Below, one piece after another: positions 32,984 to 39,643 of a stretch of 39,643 bases of DNA. The stretch's first letter is position 1; every line of letters starts with the position of its first letter. Made by a program: the position numbers and the translations under genes. Source of the DNA: Gemmatimonadota bacterium (lineage in GTDB: Bacteria > Gemmatimonadota > Gemmatimonadetes > Longimicrobiales > Gaopeijiaceae); assembly GCA_022561145.1 (NCBI GenBank), contig JADFRS010000016.1, forward strand, positions 1 to 39,643, in the 5' to 3' direction. The notes under the pieces are model-generated. The model did not search any database and was not told where the DNA came from. It was given only the letters and a program-made list of their open reading frames with translations.

Positions 32984-33987
32984 TGCCGAAGCGTAGGAGA
33001 ACCACCCTGAAGACGACGACCATGATACTGGCATCCCTGTTGTTGCTGCCCGCGGCCGGGTCTGGGCAAAGGTATCAGACCGCCGACGGCAAGACCCGCG
33101 TGGCCCTGATCAAGATGCCCTACTCGGGGGCACGCAACGTTCCGGAACTCTCCGATTCCCCCGACTATCTGGAGGCTGGGGGGCTCGCCGCGCGCATCAC
33201 GCGGGGCGGGGTCGACCTCAAGGCGACTCAGACGGTCCGCCTCACCGAAGAGGAAGCCCTTCAATACGGCGAGTGGCACCGCATGGGCATGGCAAACGGA
33301 CATCTGGCGGAGATGGTCGCCGAAAACGAGCGGGAGGGATTCCTGTCGGTGGGTCTGCTGGCCAACTGCACTTCGGTCATCGGTATCCTCGGCGGCCTTC
33401 AGCACTCCGATCCCTCGGGGCGCCTGCGCAAAGTCGGCCTGGTGTTCATCGACGCGCACGGAGATTTCAACACTCCGGAGACCACGCTCAGCGGCATGCT
33501 CGGCGGCATGCCCGTGGCTGTGTCGGCCGGGATGGCGCTCCGAAATCTCCGCCTCGAGTCAGGGCTCGAACCGGCCATACCGACCGAGCACATCGTTCTC
33601 GGCGCCGTGCGCGACCTCGACCCGCTCGAGCGCGAGTTGATTGAGGATTCCGACGCCACGGTGCTGACGACGGATGACTTTCGGGAGCGCTCCGCGAGGC
33701 TTCATGCCGAGATGCGCAGGTTGTCGGAACTCACGGACATCATCTACGTGCATATCGACATGGATGTGCTCGACCCTCGCGAGGTCTCCGGGCACCCGTT
33801 GACTGTCCCCGACGGCCCTACCAGCAAGGAGTTGGCCGCAGCGCTCACGGAGATGTTCCGATACGAGAAGGTCGCCGCTCTCGGACTCGCCTCGACACCG
33901 GCGAATGAGCGTGACCTCGATGGCCTTTCGCGCGAAGCCGCCTACACGCTGATCGAGGGCGCGCTGGCCGGGATCCGTTTGAGATAG
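32983..33987 (+). CDS. Exported arginase-like protein with altered metal site
   Basis: About 334 residues. A basic N-terminus and hydrophobic stretch (MILASLLLLPAAGSGQ, about 14-29) form a signal peptide, so the enzyme is exported. The ureohydrolase motifs are VFIDAHGDFN (residues about 162-171, DAHxD) and HIDMDVLDP (about 258-266, DxDxxDP). The position of GGDHS is LLANCTSVIG, with no His-Asp ligand pair; Asn and Cys replace it. DAHGD rather than DAHTD, and the C-terminal EGALAGIRL, also fit arginase more than agmatinase. Whether it is catalytic or a binding protein is open. ATG 32983 overlaps the preceding stop. It is unlike the cytoplasmic enzyme at 9352. Confidence 0.82.
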   Translation: MPKRRRTTLKTTTMILASLLLLPAAGSGQRYQTADGKTRVALIKMPYSGARNVPELSDSPDYLEAGGLAARITRGGVDLKATQTVRLTEEEALQYGEWHRMGMANGHLAEMVAENEREGFLSVGLLANCTSVIGILGGLQHSDPSGRLRKVGLVFIDAHGDFNTPETTLSGMLGGMPVAVSAGMALRNLRLESGLEPAIPTEHIVLGAVRDLDPLERELIEDSDATVLTTDDFRERSARLHAEMRRLSELTDIIYVHIDMDVLDPREVSGHPLTVPDGPTSKELAAALTEMFRYEKVAALGLASTPANERDLDGLSREAAYTLIEGALAGIRLR

Positions 33988-34051
33988 ACATCCCGCGAAC
34001 GCTTGGGCCCGCCCGTTGGTTGATCGTCCCTCTGGTGATCGGTTTGGCCGC

Positions 34052-34891
34052 ATGAGCGGTGCCCGACTCGCCATCTCGGCCCTCAGCATCGCCGTGGTGG
34101 CCTACCTCGTGTACGGGGCGTTCTTCTTCCTGATGCAACGGCAAATCACCTATGTGGGTGTGCAACTACGGGCTGCCGGCCCGGTTCCCGACTCCGTGCC
34201 GGGCTTCGAGCGTATTTGGCTGGGCGCCCCCGAGGTCAAGGCGGAAGGGTGGTATCTGCCCGCGATACGTGATTCCGCAACGGCACGATCGCCGGCGTTG
34301 ATCTTCACGCACGGCAACGCGGAGCTCATCGACAATTGGCCTTTGCTTCTGGAGCCGTTACGGCAGATGGGCGTGAGCCTTCTTCTAGTGGAGTATCCTG
34401 GATACGGCCGCTCCGAGGGGGTGCCGAACGAGACGACTATCGTACACACAGTGGTCGATGCCTACGACTGGCTCGCCGCGCGAGACGACGTCGACGGAGA
34501 CAGGATCGTCGCCATGGGACGCTCGCTCGGAGGCGGACCGGCCGCGGCGCTCACCGGCCGGCGGCAGGTGGCCGCGCTCGTGCTCGAGTCCAGTTTCTCG
34601 AGCGTGGCCGCGCTCGCGTGGCAGCTCTACCGATTGCCGGGGTTCTTGGCGAAGGATCGCTACGACAACCGTGCGGCCGTGGCCGCCTATGACGGCCCCG
34701 TTCTCATCATTCACGGGATAAACGACAACATTATTCCCTACTCGCATGGTCAGATGCTCTCGGAGGCCGCGATGCATGGGCGCCTGGTCAGCTACCGGTG
34801 TGGACACAACGATTGCCCGCCGAACTGGGACGATTACTGGGCCGAGATGCGGGTTTTTTTGAGGGAGGCCGAGGTGCTGCCCATCGAGTGA
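34052..34891 (+). CDS. Membrane-anchored alpha/beta hydrolase (BEM46/YqkD-like)
   Basis: A protein of 279 residues. An N-terminal membrane helix (about 3-30) anchors it, with the catalytic domain outside. IFTHGNAELIDNW carries the oxyanion HG motif; the nucleophile is S158 in MGRSLGGGP, with D225 in HGINDNIIP and H252 in CGHNDCP. It belongs to the BEM46-like hydrolases, presumed lipases or esterases. The plus-strand gene follows the arginase-like gene by 64 bases. ATG 34052 is chosen because the GTG/TTG further upstream gives no helix. Substrate unknown. Confidence 0.9.
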   Translation: MSGARLAISALSIAVVAYLVYGAFFFLMQRQITYVGVQLRAAGPVPDSVPGFERIWLGAPEVKAEGWYLPAIRDSATARSPALIFTHGNAELIDNWPLLLEPLRQMGVSLLLVEYPGYGRSEGVPNETTIVHTVVDAYDWLAARDDVDGDRIVAMGRSLGGGPAAALTGRRQVAALVLESSFSSVAALAWQLYRLPGFLAKDRYDNRAAVAAYDGPVLIIHGINDNIIPYSHGQMLSEAAMHGRLVSYRCGHNDCPPNWDDYWAEMRVFLREAEVLPIE

Positions 34892-34960
34892 GGAGGCGAG
34901 TCCGGCCTCCACCGTCTACATTGCCCCGCCATTCCTCGGACCTGGTTGAAGAGACACTGT

Positions 34961-36382
34961 ATGGAAACAGTCGGTTGGCTCTCCATCGTACCACCGGTCA
35001 TCGCGATCGCACTCGCGATCAAAACGCGCGAAGTCTACATCTCGCTCGGGCTCTTCGTCTGGATCGGCTGGACGATCATGAACTCGATGAACCCGATCAC
35101 GGGTCTGATCCAGTCGGTGGAGGTCTTCCTCGTCGCGGTCACGGATCCGGGAAACGCGAAAACGCTGCTTTTCTCGGTCTTGATCGGAGGCATCATCACG
35201 CTCACGCAGGCCTCCGGCGGCAGAGAAGGCTTCATCGAGTGGGTGGACCGACTGGGCTTGGGCAAGAGTCGAGTGAGCGTGAGGCTCGTCGCGGTGATGA
35301 CGAGCATGGTCCTCTTTCTCGAGTCGAACTTCGGGCTGCTGGTCTCGGGGTCAGTGGCGCGTCCGTTGTTCGACCGGGCCAAGATCTCGCGTGAGAAGTT
35401 GGCCTACATCATCGACGCGACATGCGCGCCCAAGCAGCTCCTGATCCCCATCAACGCGTGGGGTGCCTACATCTTGAGCCTCCTGTTGGCAGAAGGGGTC
35501 GCCAACGCCAACGGGCTACTCATCTCTGCACTAACGCTCAACTTCTATGCGATCCTGGCCATCCTGTTGGTCTTTTTCGTAGCGGTGACCGACTGGAATA
35601 TCGGACCGATGCGCGAGGCTGAACACCGTGTTCTGGTCGAGGGCAAACTGCTCCGCGACGGGGCCGAACCGATGATGTCGGGTGACGTGTCGGAGCTGGC
35701 GGCCAAGGCGGGGATTCCCAAACGGGCGATCAACATGGTGGCTCCGGTGGTCGCGATGGTCGTAACCGTCCCGATCGTGCTGTGGCTGACGCGTGCACCC
35801 GATGGGAACCTGCTCAGCGGCAGCGGCGTGGACGGTGTTCTGTGGGGGGTGATCGTAGGCCTGCTCTTGGCCACGGTGCTCTATCAGGTCCAAGGCATCA
35901 TGTCGGTCAAAGAGGCGACGGCCTACACGATCAAGGGCATCCAGGGTCTCGTACCGGTGGTGATCGTGCTCGCGCTCGCGTTCACCATCTCGGCCACACA
36001 GCGTGCGCTGGGTACCGGAGTGTTCTTGGCGCAGGTCGCCGAGGCCAGCGTCAACCCGGGGTTCGTACCGGCCATCGTCTTCCTCATCGCTTGCGTCACG
36101 GCCTTCTCGACCGGCACCTCGTGGGGCACGTTCGCGATCATGATCCCGATCGTGATCCCGATGGCGGCGTTGCTCGACCTGCACGTGGGGCTCACGCTCG
36201 CTGCAGCCTTGGGCGGAGGAATTTTCGGAGACCACTGCTCCCCCATTTCGGATAGCACGATCGTGGCCTCGCTCGCGTCGGCGTCCGATCACATCGATCA
36301 CGTACGAACCCAGTTACCGTACGCGCTGATCGCGGCGGGCGGAGCGCTCTCGCTCTATCTGGTGATGGGATTCGTCCTGTGA
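34961..36382 (+). CDS. NhaC-family Na+/H+ (or amino acid) antiporter
   Basis: A protein of 473 residues with about 11-12 membrane helices. The family signatures are ATCAPKQLLIPINAWGAYI, AFSTGTSWGTFAIMIPIVIPMAALL and GGGIFGDHCSPISDSTIVASLASASDHIDHV. The last is diagnostic of the NhaC family (PF03553), which exchanges cations or organic acids for H+ at the inner membrane. ATG 34961 is chosen with GAAGAG upstream. The C-terminus overlaps the next gene (GTGA at 36379), so the two genes are coupled. Ion specificity cannot be read. Confidence 0.93.
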   Translation: METVGWLSIVPPVIAIALAIKTREVYISLGLFVWIGWTIMNSMNPITGLIQSVEVFLVAVTDPGNAKTLLFSVLIGGIITLTQASGGREGFIEWVDRLGLGKSRVSVRLVAVMTSMVLFLESNFGLLVSGSVARPLFDRAKISREKLAYIIDATCAPKQLLIPINAWGAYILSLLLAEGVANANGLLISALTLNFYAILAILLVFFVAVTDWNIGPMREAEHRVLVEGKLLRDGAEPMMSGDVSELAAKAGIPKRAINMVAPVVAMVVTVPIVLWLTRAPDGNLLSGSGVDGVLWGVIVGLLLATVLYQVQGIMSVKEATAYTIKGIQGLVPVVIVLALAFTISATQRALGTGVFLAQVAEASVNPGFVPAIVFLIACVTAFSTGTSWGTFAIMIPIVIPMAALLDLHVGLTLAAALGGGIFGDHCSPISDSTIVASLASASDHIDHVRTQLPYALIAAGGALSLYLVMGFVL

Positions 36383-36954
36383 CGGTGGACGCGCGTGTGC
36401 GACGCTGGACCGACGGCTGTGCCAACGCACTGTGCGTGGCCGTGGTCCTCGTATGCACACTTGCGGGGCCTTCCGCCGCCTTGGCTCAAGGCGCCGATGA
36501 GGTGAGCCCGGCCCGGGCTCTGCTATCCGAGCAAGTCGCGCAGCAAGCGTCCACGAACCGCGCACCAGTGTTCATCACCGAGTGGGCCGGTGGCACCCTC
36601 GGCTCGCTGGCGGGGCTGGGACTGGGGCTCGCGATTTTCCGCCCCGACAACTGCGGTGACGACCTCTCATGTATGTTCGAAGGATTCGGCGCAATGTGGT
36701 TGACCAGCTCGCTCGGCGCGGGCGCAGGGGTCCATATCGGTGGCCGCCTCGGAAACACCAGCCCATCATTGACGGGCGCTGTGATCGGTGGCGTGGTTGG
36801 CGCCGTGGCCGGAGCCGTGATCAGCGCCGTGATGGACGAGTTCTCCACCGGTGCTGGAGAGGGGGTCTCGGGGATCGCCACATTCACCATCACGCAGGGC
36901 CTGGTGTCGGCGCTCGGCTCGCGCATCGGCCGGGCCATCGGTTCTGGGAGATGA
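36379..36954 (+). CDS. Exported glycine-zipper protein, unknown function
   Basis: A protein of 191 residues from GTG 36379. Signal peptide about 14-37 (ending AALAQG). The mature part has Gly-rich hydrophobic repeats in the glycine-zipper style: WAGGTLGSLAGLGLGLAIF, SLGAGAGVHIGGRLG, AVIGGVVGAVAGAVISAVMD and GLVSALGSRIGRAIG. These suggest membrane-associated oligomers. Its start overlaps the antiporter stop by 4 bases, and its end overlaps the transporter start region, so all three are probably one operon. No specific family. Confidence 0.78.
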   Translation: MTVDARVRRWTDGCANALCVAVVLVCTLAGPSAALAQGADEVSPARALLSEQVAQQASTNRAPVFITEWAGGTLGSLAGLGLGLAIFRPDNCGDDLSCMFEGFGAMWLTSSLGAGAGVHIGGRLGNTSPSLTGAVIGGVVGAVAGAVISAVMDEFSTGAGEGVSGIATFTITQGLVSALGSRIGRAIGSGR

Positions 36955-36956
36955 AC

Positions 36957-38252
36957 ATGGCCGAGAGCGGATCGAAAGGGGCCGTCAGCAGGCGAGCAGT
37001 CCAATCCTGGTGCCTCTACGACTGGGCCAATTCAGCGTTTACAACGCTGGTCGTCACGTTCCTCTATTCGGCCTACTTCGCGGCTGCGTTCGCTCCCAAC
37101 CCGGACGTCGGCACGCTACTATGGTCACGTGCCATCGTGGTGAGCTCGATCCTGATTGCGCTGCTCTCGCCCATCATGGGGGCGGTAGCGGACCGCGGCG
37201 GCGGGCGCAAGCGCTGGCTGTTGGTTACCACGCTCCTTTGCATCGTTGCTACGATGGGCCTGGCTTTCGTCCGGCCGAGCCAGGCCAACGCCGTGTTGAT
37301 CGCGCTCACGATCTTCGTGATCGCCAATGTGGCTTTCGAACTTAGCATGGTGTTCTACAACGCATTCCTGCCGGATCTGGCGCCAAAGAGCCAGATCGGG
37401 CGCATCTCGGGCTACGGCTGGTCCCTCGGATATGTCGGGGGCGTGGTGTGCCTGGTGTTGGCGTTGTTCGGGTTCATCGGTTTCGGGGGAGCCCCCTGGT
37501 TACCGCTTGGAACCGAAGAGGGTTTCAACTTTCGGGCAACGAACCTGCTGGTGGGTGCCTGGTTCCTGCTCTTCAGCATCCCGCTCTTTCTCTACGTTCC
37601 GGACACCAAGGGCAGTGGGTCGGGGGTGGATCTCAAAGGCGCTTGGGGAGAACTGAAGAACACACTGCGCCAGATTACCGAGTACCGGGAGGTCGTCAAG
37701 TTCCTGCTTGCCAGGCTCGTCTTCAACGACGGACTGGTCACGATATTCGCGTTCGCCAGTATCTACGCAATGGGCACGTTCGCGATGACCCTCTCCGAGG
37801 TCCTCGTATTGGGAATTGCGATCAACCTCACGGCGGGTGTTGGCGCCTGGGCGTTCGGGTTCTTCGACGACCGCGTGGGGGCCAGAACGACGATCCTGGT
37901 GAGCCTCGTGGGACTGTCCGTTGGGACGGTGACCGCCGTGGTGGCGCCCGACCGAGCCTGGCTCTGGGTGGGGGCGATCCTGGTGGGAATCTTCGCGGGA
38001 CCCAATCAGTCAGCCAGCCGCTCGTTGATGGGCCGGTTCGTCCCCCAGAGGCACCAGTCCGAGTTCTTCGGCTTCTTCGCTTTCTCCGGCAAGGCGACCG
38101 CCTTTCTCGGTCCCCTGCTGCTGGGAATTCTGACCCATGCCTACGGGCTGCGTGTGGGGGTCAGCACTGTCCTGATATTCTTCATCGTCGGAGGCCTTCT
38201 ACTCCTGACGGTGAACGAGCAGAAAGGCATCGAGGCGGCTACGGCGGACTGA
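36957..38252 (+). CDS. UMF1/Atg22-type MFS transporter
   Basis: A protein of 431 residues with 12 membrane helices. The UMF1 signature is VQSWCLYDWANSAFTTLVVTFLY near the N-terminus, then PIMGAVADRGGGRKRWL, GYGWSLGYVGGVVCLVLAL, a large central loop, and QSASRSLMGRFVPQRHQSEFFGFFAFSGKATAFLGPLLLG. UMF1/Atg22-type transporters export amino acids in eukaryotic vacuoles; bacterial members are of unknown substrate. ATG 36957 is preferred (GGGAG 7 bases upstream); ATG 36951 overlaps the previous stop. It is the last gene of the antiporter operon. Confidence 0.93.
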   Translation: MAESGSKGAVSRRAVQSWCLYDWANSAFTTLVVTFLYSAYFAAAFAPNPDVGTLLWSRAIVVSSILIALLSPIMGAVADRGGGRKRWLLVTTLLCIVATMGLAFVRPSQANAVLIALTIFVIANVAFELSMVFYNAFLPDLAPKSQIGRISGYGWSLGYVGGVVCLVLALFGFIGFGGAPWLPLGTEEGFNFRATNLLVGAWFLLFSIPLFLYVPDTKGSGSGVDLKGAWGELKNTLRQITEYREVVKFLLARLVFNDGLVTIFAFASIYAMGTFAMTLSEVLVLGIAINLTAGVGAWAFGFFDDRVGARTTILVSLVGLSVGTVTAVVAPDRAWLWVGAILVGIFAGPNQSASRSLMGRFVPQRHQSEFFGFFAFSGKATAFLGPLLLGILTHAYGLRVGVSTVLIFFIVGGLLLLTVNEQKGIEAATAD

Positions 38253-38289
38253 CCCGATCACAACAATCGAGGAAACGAGGGGGATCACG

Positions 38290-39078
38290 ATGAGGAGCAA
38301 GACCACATCCTGGCTGATGACGGTGGCGTTGATCGTTTCGCTGCAGGGGATCACAAACACGGTCGAGGCTCAACAAGTGGACAAGGTCCGATCGGCCGAA
38401 CCGTGGCCGCCCGTCGCCACGTTCTCGATCCTCGGCTACGACCCAGAAACCGGCGAGGTGGGTGGAGCCGTCCAGTCACGCGTGTTTTCCGTAGGGAACG
38501 GTGTGCTGTGGGCCGAGGCCGGGGTCGGGGTGGTCGCGACCCAGGCGATCGTGGACGTGAGCTATGGACCGCAGGCATTGGCACTGCTCAGGCAGGGCCT
38601 GTCCGCCGCCGAAGTCCTGGCGCAGGTGCTCGCGGACGATCCGGATCCCCGGCCAGAGAATTGGACCAAGGAGGGCCGCCAATTCTCGGTGATGACCGCG
38701 GACGGTGACGTGGCCACACACACCGGTCCGCAGGCCAGCGATTGGGCCGGACAGGAGATCGGCACCTACGTCTCGGCGCAGGGCAACATCCTTGCGGGAC
38801 CCGACGTGGTCCCGGAGATGGTGCGCGCGTTCCAAGAGACTGAAGGCCACCTCTCACTCCGGCTCCTCGCCGCGCTCGAGGCCGGCCAAGTGGCCGGCGG
38901 CGACCGGCGAGGCATGCAGTCGGCGGCCATGCTGATCGTCAAGGAGGATGGCGGCGTGTGGCTGAACAACGACGTGGTGCTCAGGCTCCAGGTCGACGAC
39001 CACGAGGAGCCAATCATGGAATTGAGGCGTCTGGTCGAAATCGCAGACCGGCAACGAAGGCGCTTCCGGCAAAGATAA
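38290..39078 (+). CDS. Exported DUF1028 protein (second paralogue)
   Basis: A protein of 262 residues. Signal peptide about 1-28 (ending TVEAQQ). The DUF1028 domain is ATFSILGYDPETGEVGGAVQSRVFSVGNGVLWAEAGVGVVATQ, SYGPQALALLRQGL, then an extra segment (about 114-128, DDPDPRPENWTKEG), EIGTYVSAQGNILAG and GDRRGMQSAAMLIV. It lacks the C-terminal TPR extension of the paralogue at 21249. Both are exported. The role is unknown; a Ntn-hydrolase-like peptidase or amidase is suggested by the fold. ATG 38290 follows GAGGGGG. It is 33 bases before a BNR/sortilin gene. Confidence 0.9.
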   Translation: MRSKTTSWLMTVALIVSLQGITNTVEAQQVDKVRSAEPWPPVATFSILGYDPETGEVGGAVQSRVFSVGNGVLWAEAGVGVVATQAIVDVSYGPQALALLRQGLSAAEVLAQVLADDPDPRPENWTKEGRQFSVMTADGDVATHTGPQASDWAGQEIGTYVSAQGNILAGPDVVPEMVRAFQETEGHLSLRLLAALEAGQVAGGDRRGMQSAAMLIVKEDGGVWLNNDVVLRLQVDDHEEPIMELRRLVEIADRQRRRFRQR

Positions 39079-39111
39079 CCCACGTTCAATCCCGCACACA
39101 GGAGTCTCATT

Positions 39112-39643
39112 ATGCATAGGTCGATCGTCCGGAGCGCGTGCGCGCTCAGCGTTCTGCTCGTCCCCGTACTCCCACATGCCATCAAAGCGCAGACGGTGCC
39201 CCCTGAGCAACTCGCGGCCCTTACCTACCGGCACATCGGCCCGGTGGGGAACCGGATCGCATCGGTCTCCGGCGTGGCCGGTGATCCGCTCACGTATTAC
39301 GTGGGAGCGGCTTCGGGCGGCCTCTGGAAGACCGAGGACGCCGGGTTCAACTGGCGGCCGGTGTTCGACGACCAGGACTCTCACGCGATCGGCGCACTGG
39401 CGGTTTCGCTCTCCGACCCGAACGTGGTATGGGCCGGCACCGGGGAACCGCACATCCGCTCGAACGTCACGGTGGGCGACGGCGTCTACAAGTCGACCGA
39501 CGCCGGGGAGACCTGGCAGCACATGGGACTCGACGCGACCGGTCGAATCAGCCGGGTGGTGATCCACCCCACCAACCCGGACATCGTCTACATCGCGTCG
39601 CTCGGACACGCGCACGGCCCGCAGACGGAGCGTGGAATCTTCC
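39112..39643 (+). CDS. Secreted BNR/sortilin (VPS10)-type protein, 5' part only
   Basis: 177 codons from ATG 39112 to the window edge. Signal peptide about 1-25. The sequence then follows the Gemmatimonadota-type large secreted beta-propeller pattern: LAALTYRHIGPVGNRIASVSGVAGDPLTYYVGAASGGLWKTEDAGFNW, ALAVSLSDPNVVWAGTGEP, GVYKSTDAGETWQHMGL, RISRVVIHPTNPDIVYIASLG. Asp-box/BNR repeats (TEDAGFNW, STDAGETW) are visible. Such proteins are about 900-1,100 residues. The rest lies outside the window. Substrate unknown. Confidence 0.9.
   Translation, partial: MHRSIVRSACALSVLLVPVLPHAIKAQTVPPEQLAALTYRHIGPVGNRIASVSGVAGDPLTYYVGAASGGLWKTEDAGFNWRPVFDDQDSHAIGALAVSLSDPNVVWAGTGEPHIRSNVTVGDGVYKSTDAGETWQHMGLDATGRISRVVIHPTNPDIVYIASLGHAHGPQTERGIF

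Noticed and set aside
35531-36301. 256-codon frame on the minus strand
   Set aside because: Antisense to the NhaC antiporter; its His/Arg/Asp-rich translation is typical of a mirror frame.

Overview
The window looks like a chromosomal segment of an uncultured, GC-rich, Gram-negative bacterium, most likely a Gemmatimonadota member. This placement is inferred from gene style, since there is no rRNA or other marker here. The signs are many Sec-exported or lipoprotein hydrolases, OmpA with thrombospondin-3 repeats, two exported DUF1028 proteins, a sortilin/BNR-type secreted protein and several GTG/TTG starts. The first ~800 bases look different: they are less GC-rich and carry a DCC-family gene and a TIGR04073 (exosortase-associated) gene. 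They run into a YidC gene that lacks its 5' end, so a recombination or assembly junction near 800-870 is likely.

Layout. 1-870: DCC protein and TIGR04073 protein, divergent, then the junction. 849-7572: truncated YidC, serine hydrolase, CBS pair protein, small membrane protein overlapping a DES1-like sphingolipid desaturase, membrane protein, serine hydrolase lipoprotein. 7573-13966: cold shock gene with a structured leader, SnoaL-like protein, PH-domain protein, agmatinase-family enzyme, DUF697-like protein, two GNAT proteins, membrane protein, lipase-like lipoprotein, cupredoxin lipoprotein. 13963-15039 (minus): a DUF3179 protein interrupted by one in-frame TGA. 15153-24135: YcaQ-type DNA glycosylase, OmpA, membrane proteins, TPR proteins, homocysteine methyltransferase, DUF1028, Tat-exported SDR. 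24386-30261: second cold shock gene, GT2 glycosyltransferase, third cold shock gene, outer membrane barrel, AMMECR1, TPR-methyltransferase. 30340-39643: acidic lipoprotein, conserved hypothetical proteins, exported arginase-like protein, alpha/beta hydrolase, NhaC antiporter, glycine-zipper protein, UMF1 transporter, second DUF1028, start of a BNR/sortilin protein.

The most striking signal is the DUF3179 gene. Its TGA (14706-14704, minus) falls exactly where the first Cys of the family's CxxC motif is expected. The reading frame is the same on both sides. A 7-bp hairpin with a G-starting 3-nt loop begins 15 nt downstream, its loop 22 nt downstream, as in bacterial SECIS elements. I read this as a candidate selenoprotein with a UxxC redox motif. 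Other leads are a structured leader shared by two cold shock genes with identical spacing but different stem sequences, a bacterial dihydroceramide Delta4-desaturase homologue, and an exported arginase-like protein lacking a canonical metal-binding His.
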